The translations under genes and the position numbers were made by a program. From the NCBI RefSeq assembly GCF_003478445.1, contig NZ_QUET01000018.1:1-64000 (forward strand): 64,000 bases of DNA, given 5' to 3'. The notes under the pieces are model-generated. The model was not told the origin of the DNA. It was given only the letters and a program-made list of their open reading frames with translations, and made no database searches. Every line of letters begins with the position of its first letter. The stretch's first letter is position 1. This DNA is from Roseburia sp. AM59-24XD (GTDB lineage Bacteria; Bacillota; Clostridia; Lachnospirales; Lachnospiraceae). Shown here in pieces: positions 43,575 through 53,529 of this stretch.

Positions 43575-44103
43575 CTCAAGCTCTTGAAATGAGAATGTTG
43601 CATGTGCCGGTAATCTTTTTTATGAGAATCAGCAATTACAATGATTTTTGCTCATAAAGACTATGTTATCCGCAGGCTGTGTCTGAAAATTAATGCAGAT
43701 CACTAGGTTTTCTGAAAAGTCTTTGCTTTGCATCGCTTTGATAAATACGTGTCCGAACGACCTGAACCCCATAGGTGGGCTCAAATATTTCGGTCGGCAC
43801 GCTTCCGCTGCGTTGCCCCACGCAATGGTGCATAATGCCCTAAAGCACAGGGCATAAGCACCAGCGGGGGCAGAGCGCCTTTCGAAACATTTGAATCCCA
43901 CCTTGGGGTGAGTACGGCAGGACACGTTTATCGAAGATCAAAGCGGCAAAGCAATTAGACTTTTCGAAAACCGTAATGTGACAAGATAATTTTCAGACAC
44001 AGCTTGCGGATAATTATATTTTCAGGCAAAAATCACATTTAATGATCAATACTTATAAAAAAGATTACCGGCACAGGAAGAATACACACGGGGGGAGCTT
44101 GAG
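43575..44103. repeat. Approximately 530-nt foldback (nested imperfect palindrome)
   Basis: The whole interval is self-complementary. Outer arms CTCAAGCTC (43575-43583) and GAGCTTGAG (44095-44103); then TGTGCCGGTAATCTTTTTTA (43603-43622) with its exact complement at 44056-44075; then a 27-bp arm 43666-43692 pairing with 43987-44013 (one mismatch, core GCTGTGTCTGAAAATTA); then GGTTTTCTGAAAAGTC region with 43950-43975, GTGGG near 43776 with CCCAC near 43898, and a central loop hairpin around 43830-43860. No credible protein is encoded. It may be a foldback/MITE-like insertion or a large structured leader RNA between a promoter and zur. Confidence 0.75.
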
Positions 44104-44130
44104 ACTTTTATCAGAGATGGAGTTGAGACG

Positions 44131-44562
44131 ATGAATACAGGGAAACATTATCATACAAAACAACAGAAGATTATTTTGGAATATCTGATGAGCGGCGGAC
44201 AAAGTTATGTGACGGTGAGTCAGATCGCCGCTCATTTAAAGGAGCAGGGGCAGTCTGTTGGTTTGACGACGATCTATCGTCATCTGGACAAGTTCGAGCA
44301 GGAGGGACTTGTCCACAAGATCGTATTGGATGGCAACAGTGGTGCACACTATCAGTATGCGTGTGAGGACGAGGGTTCTTTCCTTCTGAAGTGTGAGGGC
44401 TGTGGCAATATGATCCCGATGGCGTGCAGCCACATGGAGGAGTTATACGATCATGTGCTGGAGGAGCACAGCTTTCAGGTCAATCCACATCGTACCATGT
44501 TCTATGGGATGTGTAATAATTGTATGGCAAAAGAACAAAAAAAGGGGAATAAGAATGAGTAA
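44131..44562 (+). CDS. zur: Fur-family transcriptional regulator, Zur-like
   Basis: A 143-residue Fur-family repressor. Winged helix: YVTVSQIAAHLKEQGQSVGL then TTIYRHLDKFEQEGLV. C-terminal dimer domain with two Cys pairs for structural zinc (CEGCGN and CNNC) and the His residues of the sensory site in SHMEELYDHVLEEHSF. Its assignment as Zur rather than Fur or PerR rests on the overlapping downstream gene encoding a ZnuA-like zinc-binding lipoprotein. Likely represses zinc uptake when zinc is replete. Confidence 0.85.
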   Translation: MNTGKHYHTKQQKIILEYLMSGGQSYVTVSQIAAHLKEQGQSVGLTTIYRHLDKFEQEGLVHKIVLDGNSGAHYQYACEDEGSFLLKCEGCGNMIPMACSHMEELYDHVLEEHSFQVNPHRTMFYGMCNNCMAKEQKKGNKNE

Positions 44563-45616
44563 GAATAAAAGAAAATGGCGGAACCTGACGCACCTGGCGG
44601 GTATGTGTCTGCTTGTGACGGCAGTGCTTTCCGGCTGCTCGGTGGCAGGGACGAATCAGGAGGCTGCGCCGGATCGAAAGGATGGAAAAGTAAAGGTGGC
44701 GGCAACGCTGTTTCCGTATTATGATTTTGCAAGACAGGTCGGAGGAGATTATGTGGATGTATCGCTGATCGTGCCGGCAGGGATGGATACACATTCCTTC
44801 GAGCCGACAGCATCGGATCTCATTCGGATGGGAAATGCCGATCTGCTTCTATATAATGGAGGAGAAAATGAGCAGTGGGTTGGACAGGTAATAGAGGCGG
44901 CAACAGATCAGAAGCTGTTAGCCGATGAGATGGTGCAGCATGTAAAGCTCCTGACGGAGGAGCATGTGGAGGGCATGCAGGAGGAAAAGGGAGAAGCTCA
45001 TGATCATGACGAGGATGAGGAGCACACGCATGATGAAGCGGCGGATTTGCAGGATACACATGAAAATGACGGCGAGATCGATGAGCATATCTGGACTTCT
45101 CCCGTGAATGCGCAAAAGCTTGTGAAACAGGTGGCAGACGATCTGGGAAAGGTTGACCCGGAGCATCAGAAGGAATATGATAAAAATGCAGATGCATATA
45201 TCAAAAAGCTTCAGAAACTGGATCAGAAGTTTAAAACGGTGACGGAGCATGCAAAGGATAAATATCTCGCGTTTGCGGACCGTTTTCCGCTCCGTTATTT
45301 CGTCGAGGAATACGGTCTTGATTATACAGCGGCTTTCGCCGGCTGCAGCAGCGATACAGAGCCGAGCGCAGATACGATCACATATCTGACAAGACAGGTG
45401 AAGGAGCGTAAGCTGCCGGTTGTATTAAAGATTGAGCTTACCAGTGATAAGGTGGCAAATGCCGTGGCAGAAGCGGCATCGACAAGGGATCATAAAGTAA
45501 AGGTGGAGACATTTTACACCTGTCATAACGTTACGAGACAGCAGTTTGATGCCGGAGAGACTTATGCGAGTCTGATGGAAAAGAACCTGAAGGTTTTGAA
45601 GGATGCACTTCAATAG
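44555..45616 (+). CDS. znuA: Zinc/manganese ABC transporter substrate-binding lipoprotein
   Basis: A 353-residue lipoprotein from ATG 44555, overlapping the zur stop by 8 bp with AAAAGGGG upstream. Lipobox near residue 24 (VTAVLSGC). It contains VAATLFPYYDFARQVGGDYV, the metal ligand His in AGMDTHSFEPTASDLIRMG, a long acidic His-rich loop (HDHDEDEEHTHDEAADLQDT) typical of zinc-specific ZnuA/AdcA, IDEHIWTSPVNAQKLVKQV and the C-terminal AFAGCSSDTEPSADTITY. No permease or ATPase gene follows, so the transporter partners must be encoded elsewhere. Confidence 0.92.
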   Translation: MSKNKRKWRNLTHLAGMCLLVTAVLSGCSVAGTNQEAAPDRKDGKVKVAATLFPYYDFARQVGGDYVDVSLIVPAGMDTHSFEPTASDLIRMGNADLLLYNGGENEQWVGQVIEAATDQKLLADEMVQHVKLLTEEHVEGMQEEKGEAHDHDEDEEHTHDEAADLQDTHENDGEIDEHIWTSPVNAQKLVKQVADDLGKVDPEHQKEYDKNADAYIKKLQKLDQKFKTVTEHAKDKYLAFADRFPLRYFVEEYGLDYTAAFAGCSSDTEPSADTITYLTRQVKERKLPVVLKIELTSDKVANAVAEAASTRDHKVKVETFYTCHNVTRQQFDAGETYASLMEKNLKVLKDALQ

Positions 45617-45697
45617 AAAAGAACAGGAAGGCTTTGGCGGACACGCTTCGATAGAAATAGAAAAGAATCTATAAGAAAATATATGGGAGGAGAAGAT

Positions 45698-48255
45698 ATG
45701 CCGAAGAGAAAACAAAAACATTTTGGTCTGATCGCATTGCTCATATTCAGCTGTATGTTAAGTATGCCGGGGGCAGAGGCACTGGGACAGCTGCATACGG
45801 AGACAAAGGCGATCACGATGGAGGAATTTAGCAGTCTGATCGAAGCACAGCAGCAGAGCAAGACCGTTGAGGTGTCTTCGGCAGAGGATCTTGACAGCCT
45901 GCGAAGCTTCTGCAGAAGAAACCGACCGGTCGTGGAAATGTTTTTGTTCAGACCCGGGATATTGTGGTATCTCCGTACAGTTATCAGTATCAGGAGGAAA
46001 GTGGACGCACAGCTATTTATTACGAAGGAAAAGCGGAGGCATACTATGATGCGAAGGCGGATGTGTATTATGCTGATCCAACGACCAAGACTGCGATTTC
46101 CTATACCTGGAAAACGGAGTCGTTTGCGCCGATCGGGACGGATTCTGATTCCACTGACCCATCCTGGAGTTACGAGGGCAATGGATATAAGATTGAGGGA
46201 ATTTATCAGAACAGATTAAAGCGGAGTGCATGGAAAAGCGCCGGCATCTTTTACAATGCCAAAAAGATCAGTGGTGTTTTCGTGAAAAATTACTTTGGAT
46301 ATGGAAAGAATGTGACAGATCTTGGTGCTTTGGGGGGGAATCTTTTGTCAATAGAGGGCTGCCGCGGTGAAAATATAGAATTGACGCTGCGGCATCGGGG
46401 AGAGGACGTAGCCGTTGGTTTTGTGCCATATATAACAGGGAATATTACGGACACAGATGTTCAGGCGGATATCTGTGTTAACAACACTGAAGAAGAGAGC
46501 GGTTGTTTTGGAGATGTGTCGGTGGGGATAATCGCAGGGGGATGGTCTAAAAAAGGTATGATCTTGAATTGCAGCAGCTCCGGTCACATTGAGAACTGGA
46601 ATGATTTGCGGGGGAGCGTAGGTGGTATTGCTGGGTCTGCCGCAGAGATCAGTAACTGCGAAAGCAATGTGAAAATCGGCGGCATGGCTGTTAATGTGGG
46701 AGGAATCGTCAGTTATATTGCCGCCGGAGATGTAAAAAACTGTGTCAGCAGGGCACAGCTTTGCGGTAATTTTCAAGTTGCCGGAGGTATCGCCGGAAGT
46801 GTCACACTTCATGAATATGAGGTCTCAGACTGCCGGTTTGAGGGAAGTATCCGGACAGATCGCAGCAAATCTTCGTATTTTAATACGGATGGTACGGAAG
46901 CATTATGCTATGGCGGTATCATTGGGGAGATCCCTTTTACAAATGAAATTCTGATAAAGGATTGCATCAATCTTGGTTCTGTTACGATGGAGAGCAGTCA
47001 GAGCGGAGCAGAGATAAGCTGGGGCACGGGAAATAAACTCGGTGGAATCGTAGGGTGGATCGCAGGAGGAGAGATCGTAAACTGCGTGAATGAGGGAAGG
47101 CTTTGCAACAAACAATCTGCAGAGCAGCCGGTAAGCGGAGAGAATACGACAGTCGGCGGCATTGCCGGTTATATGAAGGAAAATAGTGAGAATTCGGTTT
47201 TAAACTGCATGAATCGAGGGGATGTATTCAATGATAACGGCTCTGCAGGAGAAATCGTGGGAACGATGACGGGAGAAGATTCGGAGGTATGCAATATATA
47301 TGCAGCCGGAACTGCTTCAGGAAATGCGGTAAGTAATCAGGTGATCGGTTGTGAAGGAAAAGGGGTGGCCCGGAACTGTTTCACGGAAGAAAGCGGTGGA
47401 GCCGGGAAACTGTGCGTTCTTTTGAATCAGTGGATCCATGATTTTGATGTTACAAAAGAATACCATACAATTGTCACTCCGGGAGGGGATGAGTTTCAGC
47501 CGTGGGTAGTGGAGAATGGTGTGCTGACGCTTCAGAGAAAGCCGGTGATCAATCCGACTCCGACGAAAACACCGGTGAAAACGCTGCCGCCGACAGTGAC
47601 GCCATTGGTGACACAGACACCGACAAGGACTCCGGTGGCATCGCTGCAGTCGACAAGAACCCCGCCGGTAACGCAGGCACCGACGAAAACTCCGGCATCA
47701 TCGAAAAGTCCGATACCGTCAGTAACAAAGAAACCCGTTCAAAGTGCAGCTCCGACTGTGACACCGAAGCAGAGTATGCTTCCGGAGCTGACGCCGGTAC
47801 CATCAGTCAGTCCGACGGCCGATATCACAAACACACCGGTATCTTTTGCATCGGCGGGGGAAACACCGTCACAGAATGGGTTGGAAACGGTTGATCAGAA
47901 TACGGCGAAGAATCAGAATACCGGGAAGGTCACGCCTTCAAACGGCAGGAAAGGGTTGATGGCACCTGTCTTTACTCTGAAAAATCGTCAAAACAGCAGA
48001 AAACAGAAGTATGTCCAGGTGACTCTGGAAAAATATCAGGGAACCTATGTGGAGATCAGGGCGAAATTAAAAGGACAGAAGTATGTGCGGATGAAATTAA
48101 AAGAAAACCGGATCAAAAAACTGCATGGGTGTATTAAATTCCGGTATACGGTATCCGGCAAGAGGATTTATTTTAAGGTGAGAACGTATCAGATCCGGAA
48201 AGGGAAGAAGATATACAGTGCGGTCAGCGCACAAAAAAGTATAAAAACGAAATAA
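45698..48255 (+). pseudogene. Secreted GLUG-like repeat protein, single-base frameshift
   Basis: Start ATG 45698 behind GGGAGGAGA; signal peptide KQKHFGLIALLIFSCMLSMP. The frame breaks near the TT at 45908-45909; adding one T gives DSLRSFLQKKPTGRGNVFVQ and one protein of about 852 residues. It has repeated 'GGIVG / GGIAG ... NC.N.G' units (GGIVGWIAGGEIVNCVNEGR, GGIAGYMKENSENSVLNCMN), the GLUG-like pattern of surface proteins. Then comes a Pro/Thr linker with 'PT(K/R)TP' repeats (about residues 600-720) and a C-terminal basic beta-rich domain (KYVQVTLEKYQGTYVEIRAK). Probably a cell-surface adhesin or glycan-associated protein. Confidence 0.65.
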
Positions 48256-48300
48256 TCGTTCTAAATATCAAAATAGTATTAGTTTTTGGCTTAATAATTA

Positions 48301-48329
48301 TAGACGGAATTGGATAATACAGATATAAT
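48301..48329 (+). promoter_or_regulatory. Promoter of the alpha-xylosidase gene
   Basis: TAGACG (48301-48306), 17-bp spacer, consensus TATAAT (48324-48329), about 95 bp upstream of the start. Confidence 0.55.
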
Positions 48330-48423
48330 GTTATCAGATGGTACAGCAGAGTTCGGTTTTGTTATGGGGACATGATCTGCTGTGTGCAAATAATTTTATT
48401 TAATTTGAAAGGAGTTTACGAAC

Positions 48424-50787
48424 ATGAAAGTAGCAGACGGATTTTGGTTGAACAAAAAGGGATACGATGTAAGATATGCATCTCAGGCATATCAGGTAAC
48501 AACAACAGAGAATTCTATCAAGGTCATCGCAACACCATACACAGTTATGAACAGAGGTATGACACTTGGCGGACCAAACCTTGAGATTACATATTCTTCT
48601 ACATCAGAGAATATCATTAAGGTTCACATCGTACATTACAAGGGTGGACTTGACAACATTCCTCAGTTTGAGCTGAACGAGGATACCGGATATGTTCCAC
48701 AGATCACACGCACAGAGGATAAGGCTGAGCTGATCTCCGGAGATACCAAGGTAGTGATCAAGATCGGTGATGACTGGGATGTACAGTTCTATCATAAGGA
48801 CAAGCATCTGACAGGTGGAGCATGGCGTTCAACTTCTATCATTAACGAGAACCAGTTCGCAGCAAATGCACGCATGGAGATGCAGGAGGACGATGAGTTC
48901 TTCAATTATCCACAGGATCCACACCGCACATACATCAGAGAGCAGCTCAAGACTGATATTGGTGAGTGCATTTATGGTTTCGGTGAGAAGTTCACTCCAT
49001 TCGTAAAGAACGGACAGGTTGTTGAGACATGGAACTGCGATGGTGGTACATGTTCTGACCAGAGCTACAAGAATATCCCATTCTACATTTCTTCTAAGGG
49101 ATACGGTGTATTTGTAAACAGCTCTGATAAGGTGTCCTTCGAGGTAAACTCAGACACTGTTTCCAAGGTAACATTTACACAGCCGGGTGAGGAGCTTGAG
49201 TATTTCGTGATCGGCGGTAACAATCTGGAGGAGGTTCTGGAGAATTACACTACACTGACCGGTAAGCCATCACTTCCACCGGCATATACATTTGGTCTGT
49301 GGCTGTCTACTTCCTTCACAACAAGCTATGACGAGGATACTGTTATGAGCTTCATCGATGGAATGAGAGACAGAAAGATTCCTCTTCAGGTATTCCATTT
49401 CGACTGCTTCTGGATGAAGGAGTATGAGTGGTGTAACTTCGAGTGGGATAAGGATATGTTCCCGGATCCGGAAGGTCTTCTGAAGAGACTTCATGAGGAT
49501 AAGGGACTTGAGGTTTGTGTATGGATCAACTCCTACATTTCACAGCAGTCTAAGCTGTTCGATATCGGTAAGGAGAAGGGATACTTCATCAAGAATCTTG
49601 ATGGCAGCGTATTCCAGGCAGATCTGTGGCAGCCGGGTATGGCAATCGTTGACTTTACCAATCCGGAGGCTTGCGACTGGTTCAAGGGTATGCTCAAGGA
49701 GCTCTTCAAGATGGGCGTAAACAACATCAAGACAGACTTCGGTGAGAGAATCCCAACCAAGTGTAAGTATTACAATGGCATGGATCCGATCAAGATGCAC
49801 AACTACTACACATACCTTTACAATAAGGTTGTATTCGAGGCTCTTGAGGAGTACTTTGGCAAGGACAAGGCTTGTCTGTTTGCACGTAGTGCTACTGTTG
49901 GTGGTCAGAAGTTCCCTGTACATTGGGGCGGTGACTGCTATGCGGAGTATTCTGCTATGGCAGAGACACTTCGTGGCGGACTTTCCCTCTGCTCATCCGG
50001 TTTCGGCTTCTTCTCCCATGACATGGGTGGATTCGAGGCAACTGCACCGGCTGACGTATACAAGAGATGGTGTGCATTCGGTCTTCTTTCTACACACAGC
50101 CGTCTCCATGGTTCTACCTCTTACCGTGTGCCTTGGGTTTATGACAAGGACGGCGATACAGAGGCATGTGATGTACTTCGTCATTACACCGTATTAAAGG
50201 GACGTCTGATGCCTTATCTGTGGGCTCAGGCCAATAAGACACATCAGGTTGGTGTACCAATGATGCGTTCTATGGTTATTGCGTTTACAGACGATACCGC
50301 CTGCAAGTATCTGGATCAGCAGTATATGCTGGGTGATAACCTGTGTATCGTGCCTGTTATGAATGAGGAAGGCAAGGCTGAGTTCTATGTACCTGATTGC
50401 GGTACCTGGACAGATATCCAGTCCGGTGAGAAGTATGAGGGTGGCAGATATTACACAAGACAGTGTGATTACTTCCAGACTCCGATCCTGGCTCGTCCAA
50501 ACAGCATTGTTACTTACGGTAACTTCGATGCAGAGGACAAGATGACAGTTCTTTATGATTATCTGCAGGATGCAGAGGCAGTGATCTATGGTCTTGAGGA
50601 TGGTAAGAGCGCGTCTGCAGTGATCTATGACAGTGAGTCTAACAAGCTGACCCAGATCAAGGCAGTCAGAAACGGCAATGTGATCGATGTGACCTATGAT
50701 GCAACTGACAGAAGCTTCAAGATTACAGCTGAGGGCAAGACAGTAGATGCAGCTGCAGGAAGCACAAGCGTACAGATTACTCTGTAA
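48424..50787 (+). CDS. yicI: Alpha-xylosidase, GH31
   Basis: A 787-residue intracellular glycosidase releasing alpha-1,6-linked xylose from xyloglucan oligosaccharides (isoprimeverose). MKVADGFWLNKKGYDVRYAS and FGEKFTPFVKNGQVVETWNC match the YicI branch. The nucleophile Asp lies in NNIKTDFGERIPTKCKYYNG (about 437), the acid/base Asp in FPVHWGGDCYAEYSAMAETL (about 503), and SHDMGGFE follows. The KTDFGERIP signature favours alpha-xylosidase over alpha-glucosidase. No signal peptide, so it acts on imported oligosaccharides. It is monocistronic with its own promoter and terminator. Confidence 0.92.
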   Translation: MKVADGFWLNKKGYDVRYASQAYQVTTTENSIKVIATPYTVMNRGMTLGGPNLEITYSSTSENIIKVHIVHYKGGLDNIPQFELNEDTGYVPQITRTEDKAELISGDTKVVIKIGDDWDVQFYHKDKHLTGGAWRSTSIINENQFAANARMEMQEDDEFFNYPQDPHRTYIREQLKTDIGECIYGFGEKFTPFVKNGQVVETWNCDGGTCSDQSYKNIPFYISSKGYGVFVNSSDKVSFEVNSDTVSKVTFTQPGEELEYFVIGGNNLEEVLENYTTLTGKPSLPPAYTFGLWLSTSFTTSYDEDTVMSFIDGMRDRKIPLQVFHFDCFWMKEYEWCNFEWDKDMFPDPEGLLKRLHEDKGLEVCVWINSYISQQSKLFDIGKEKGYFIKNLDGSVFQADLWQPGMAIVDFTNPEACDWFKGMLKELFKMGVNNIKTDFGERIPTKCKYYNGMDPIKMHNYYTYLYNKVVFEALEEYFGKDKACLFARSATVGGQKFPVHWGGDCYAEYSAMAETLRGGLSLCSSGFGFFSHDMGGFEATAPADVYKRWCAFGLLSTHSRLHGSTSYRVPWVYDKDGDTEACDVLRHYTVLKGRLMPYLWAQANKTHQVGVPMMRSMVIAFTDDTACKYLDQQYMLGDNLCIVPVMNEEGKAEFYVPDCGTWTDIQSGEKYEGGRYYTRQCDYFQTPILARPNSIVTYGNFDAEDKMTVLYDYLQDAEAVIYGLEDGKSASAVIYDSESNKLTQIKAVRNGNVIDVTYDATDRSFKITAEGKTVDAAAGSTSVQITL

Positions 50788-50819
50788 GAGTGGATTTAAG
50801 AATTTATGATATAATTTAA

Positions 50820-50855
50820 GAAAGCCCTGCGGCATTTGTCCGCAGGGCTTCTTTT
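50820..50855 (+). terminator. Intrinsic terminator after the alpha-xylosidase gene
   Basis: AAGCCCTGCGG / CCGCAGGGCTT stem followed by CTTTT. Confidence 0.85.
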
Positions 50856-50949
50856 GATAAGAGAGAAAGATTCATCGTAAAAGAACATGTTATTGACTAA
50901 AAACCGTCAATAGAAGACTTGTCATGAAGATTGAAAAATGATAGTGTAG

Positions 50950-51015
50950 GTTATGTTAAAAACTGCCTGTTGACAAAAGGGGGCTTTTTGGAGAAAATAG
51001 GCAGTGTAACATAAC
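50950..51015 (+). promoter_or_regulatory. pflB promoter framed by an inverted repeat
   Basis: GTTATGTTA + ACTGCCT (50950-50968) are complementary to AGGCAGT + TAACATAAC (50999-51015). The loop between them holds a consensus -35 TTGACA (50970-50975) and, after 17 bp, GAAAAT (50993-50998). The repeat arms lie just outside the promoter, as expected for a paired operator or a cruciform-type control site. Confidence 0.55.
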
Positions 51016-51052
51016 AGGTGAAATGAGACAACGTTAAGGAGGAAAAGACGAA

Positions 51053-53305
51053 ATGGTAAATTTTAAAGAATGGGACGGATTTGAAGGACGTCTCTGGAAA
51101 GAAGAAATCAATGTCCGTGATTTTATCCAGAATAACTACACTCCATATGATGGAGATGAGTCATTCCTGGAGGGACCAACCGAAGCAACCGATAAGCTTT
51201 GGGGCAAGCTGCAGGAACTGCAGAAGGAGGAACGTGCAAAGGGCGGTGTCCTTGATATGGACACGGATATTGTATCGTCTTTGACCTCCCATGGACCGGG
51301 ATATATCAGTGAGGATTTAAAGGATCTGGAGAAGATTGTTGGTCTCCAGACAGATAAGCCGTTAAAGCGTGCATTCATGCCTTACGGTGGTATCAAGATG
51401 GCAGAGGAGTCTCTGAAGATGTATGGTTATGAGCCAAATCCGGAGCTTCACAAGATTTTTACCGAATATCATAAGACACATAATCAGGGTGTATTTGATG
51501 CATACACACCGGAGATGAGAGCAGTCCGCAAGAACAAGATCATCACAGGTCTTCCGGATACATACGGACGTGGACGTATCGTAGGTGATTATCGTCGAGT
51601 TGCTCTTTACGGTATCGATCATCTGATCGCAGAGAAGGAAGCGGATAAGGCAGTCTGCGGAAGCGGAAGCATGAAGGGTGAAGTGATCCGCCTTCGTGAG
51701 GAGCTGCAGGAGCAGATCAATTCCCTGAAGGGAATGAAGGAGATGGCAGCCATTTACGGTTACGATATCTCTGAGCCTGCTAAGAATGCAAGAGAAGCTG
51801 TTCAGTGGACTTATTTCGGTTATCTTGCTGCTATTAAGACACAGAACGGTGCTGCAATGAGTATCGGTCGTGTCTGCACATTCCTTGACATTTATATTGA
51901 GAGAGATTTAAAGAACGGCACACTGACTGAGACAGAGGCACAGGAGCTGATCGATCACATGACCATGAAGTTCCGTATGGTCAAGTTTGCACGTATTAAG
52001 TCTTACAACGAGCTGTTCTCCGGAGATCCGGTATGGGCTACCATCGATCTTGCCGGTATCGGCGTAGATGGCCGTCATATGGTGACAAAGACAGATTATC
52101 GTGTGCTTCATACACTGGAGAATATGGGACCTGCTCCGGAGCCAAACATCACGGTACTTTATTCATCAGATCTTCCAGAGAACTTCAAGAGATATGCAGC
52201 AAACATCTCCATCAAGACAAGCTCTGTACAGTACGAGAACGATGATGTTATGAAGCCTGTATGGGGTGATGATTACGCAATCTGCTGTTGTGTATCTGCA
52301 ACACAGACCGGTAAGGAGATGCAGTTCTTCGGAGCAAGAGCAAACCTTGCAAAATGTCTGCTTTATGCGATCAACGGTGGTGTTGATGAGAAGAATAAAG
52401 TACAGGTTGGACCAAAGTATCAGCCAATTACTTCTGAGTACCTTGATTATGATGAGGTTATGGAGAAGTATGATGCAATGATGGACTGGCTTGCAGATAT
52501 CTATGTAAATACACTGAACCTGATCCAGTACATGCATGATAAATATTATTATGAGGCAGCTCAGATGGCACTGATCGATACGGATGTACGCCGTACATTC
52601 GCTACCGGTATTGCAGGTTTCTCACATGTAATTGATTCCCTGAGTGCGATCAAGTATGCAAAGGTAAAAGTAATCCGTGATGAGAACGGACTTGCTGTAG
52701 ACTATGAGACAGAGGGAGATTTCCCTAAGTATGGTAATGACGATGACCGTGCCGATGAGATTGGTGTATGGCTTCTCCGTACCTTCCTTGGGAAGATCAA
52801 GAAGCATCATACCTATCGTCGTTCTGAGCCGACTACATCTATCCTTACGATCACATCAAACGTGGTTTATGGTAAGGCAACCGGTTCTATGCCAAACGGC
52901 AGAAAAGCAGGACAGCCACTTTCACCGGGAGCAAACCCAAGCTACGGTGCAGAGCAGAATGGTCTGCTGGCTTCCCTCAACTCTGTTGCAAAGATTCCTT
53001 ATGAGTGGGCTCTGGATGGTATCTCCAATACACAGACCATCAATCCGGACGCACTTGGCCATGAGGAAGAAGAGCGCAAGACAAACCTTGTACAGGTTAT
53101 GGATGGTTACTTCGATCAGGGAGCACATCACCTTAATGTCAATGTATTTGGCAAGGAGAAGCTTATTGACGCTATGGAGCATCCGGAGAAGGAAGAGTAT
53201 GCAAACTTCACGATCCGTGTATCCGGTTACGCCGTTAAGTTTATCGATCTGACCAAGGAGCAGCAGATGGATGTAATTTCCAGAACCTGCCACGCACAGA
53301 TGTAG
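51053..53305 (+). CDS. pflB: Formate C-acetyltransferase (pyruvate formate-lyase)
   Basis: A 750-residue glycyl radical enzyme converting pyruvate and CoA to acetyl-CoA and formate under anaerobic conditions. Active-site cysteines occur in [20 protein letters not shown] (about residue 410), and the C-terminal glycyl radical motif is [19 protein letters not shown] (Gly about 724). [20 protein letters not shown] and [20 protein letters not shown] are also typical. Ribosome binding site AAGGAGG. The activating enzyme is encoded 224 bp downstream, and an inverted-repeat-framed promoter lies upstream. Confidence 0.97.
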   Translation: MVNFKEWDGFEGRLWKEEINVRDFIQNNYTPYDGDESFLEGPTEATDKLWGKLQELQKEERAKGGVLDMDTDIVSSLTSHGPGYISEDLKDLEKIVGLQTDKPLKRAFMPYGGIKMAEESLKMYGYEPNPELHKIFTEYHKTHNQGVFDAYTPEMRAVRKNKIITGLPDTYGRGRIVGDYRRVALYGIDHLIAEKEADKAVCGSGSMKGEVIRLREELQEQINSLKGMKEMAAIYGYDISEPAKNAREAVQWTYFGYLAAIKTQNGAAMSIGRVCTFLDIYIERDLKNGTLTETEAQELIDHMTMKFRMVKFARIKSYNELFSGDPVWATIDLAGIGVDGRHMVTKTDYRVLHTLENMGPAPEPNITVLYSSDLPENFKRYAANISIKTSSVQYENDDVMKPVWGDDYAICCCVSATQTGKEMQFFGARANLAKCLLYAINGGVDEKNKVQVGPKYQPITSEYLDYDEVMEKYDAMMDWLADIYVNTLNLIQYMHDKYYYEAAQMALIDTDVRRTFATGIAGFSHVIDSLSAIKYAKVKVIRDENGLAVDYETEGDFPKYGNDDDRADEIGVWLLRTFLGKIKKHHTYRRSEPTTSILTITSNVVYGKATGSMPNGRKAGQPLSPGANPSYGAEQNGLLASLNSVAKIPYEWALDGISNTQTINPDALGHEEEERKTNLVQVMDGYFDQGAHHLNVNVFGKEKLIDAMEHPEKEEYANFTIRVSGYAVKFIDLTKEQQMDVISRTCHAQM

Positions 53306-53383
53306 TCAGAACGCAATACGCGAGGGCTGGGAGGTGTTGTTGGCGTCTTTGCCTTTGTGTAAATCAGATGTATAGATATGAAT

Positions 53384-53431
53384 ACAAACCTTGCATTTTG
53401 GTGTATAATAGGATCAGAATGCAAGGTTTGT
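53384..53431 (+). promoter_or_regulatory. Perfect 14-bp inverted repeat around a -10-like box before pflA
   Basis: ACAAACCTTGCATT (53384-53397) and its exact complement AATGCAAGGTTTGT (53418-53431) flank 20 bp containing TATAAT (53404-53409). No good -35 is seen. It lies about 100 bp upstream of pflA. Confidence 0.55.
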
Positions 53432-53529
53432 GCTGTATAAAAGAGAAGAACAGCAGACAGGGAGGCACCGGTAGGGGAAATGCAGCAACCGGTAAAGCTG
53501 ACTTCGTCTGCAGGAAAAGGAGAGAAAAC

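Noticed and set aside
43629..43925. A 98-codon minus-strand frame in the foldback
   Set aside because: It follows the self-complementary stretch, has no ribosome binding site and no domain-like pattern.
47502..47894. A 130-codon frame rich in Asp, Glu and Ser
   Set aside because: It is the +1/+2 frame of the Pro/Thr repeat linker in the GLUG-like protein; the repeats are codon-periodic in the other frame.
50950..51015. Invertible (phase-variable) pflB promoter
   Set aside because: Arms enclose only about 30 bp, too short for known DNA invertases, and no recombinase gene is nearby.
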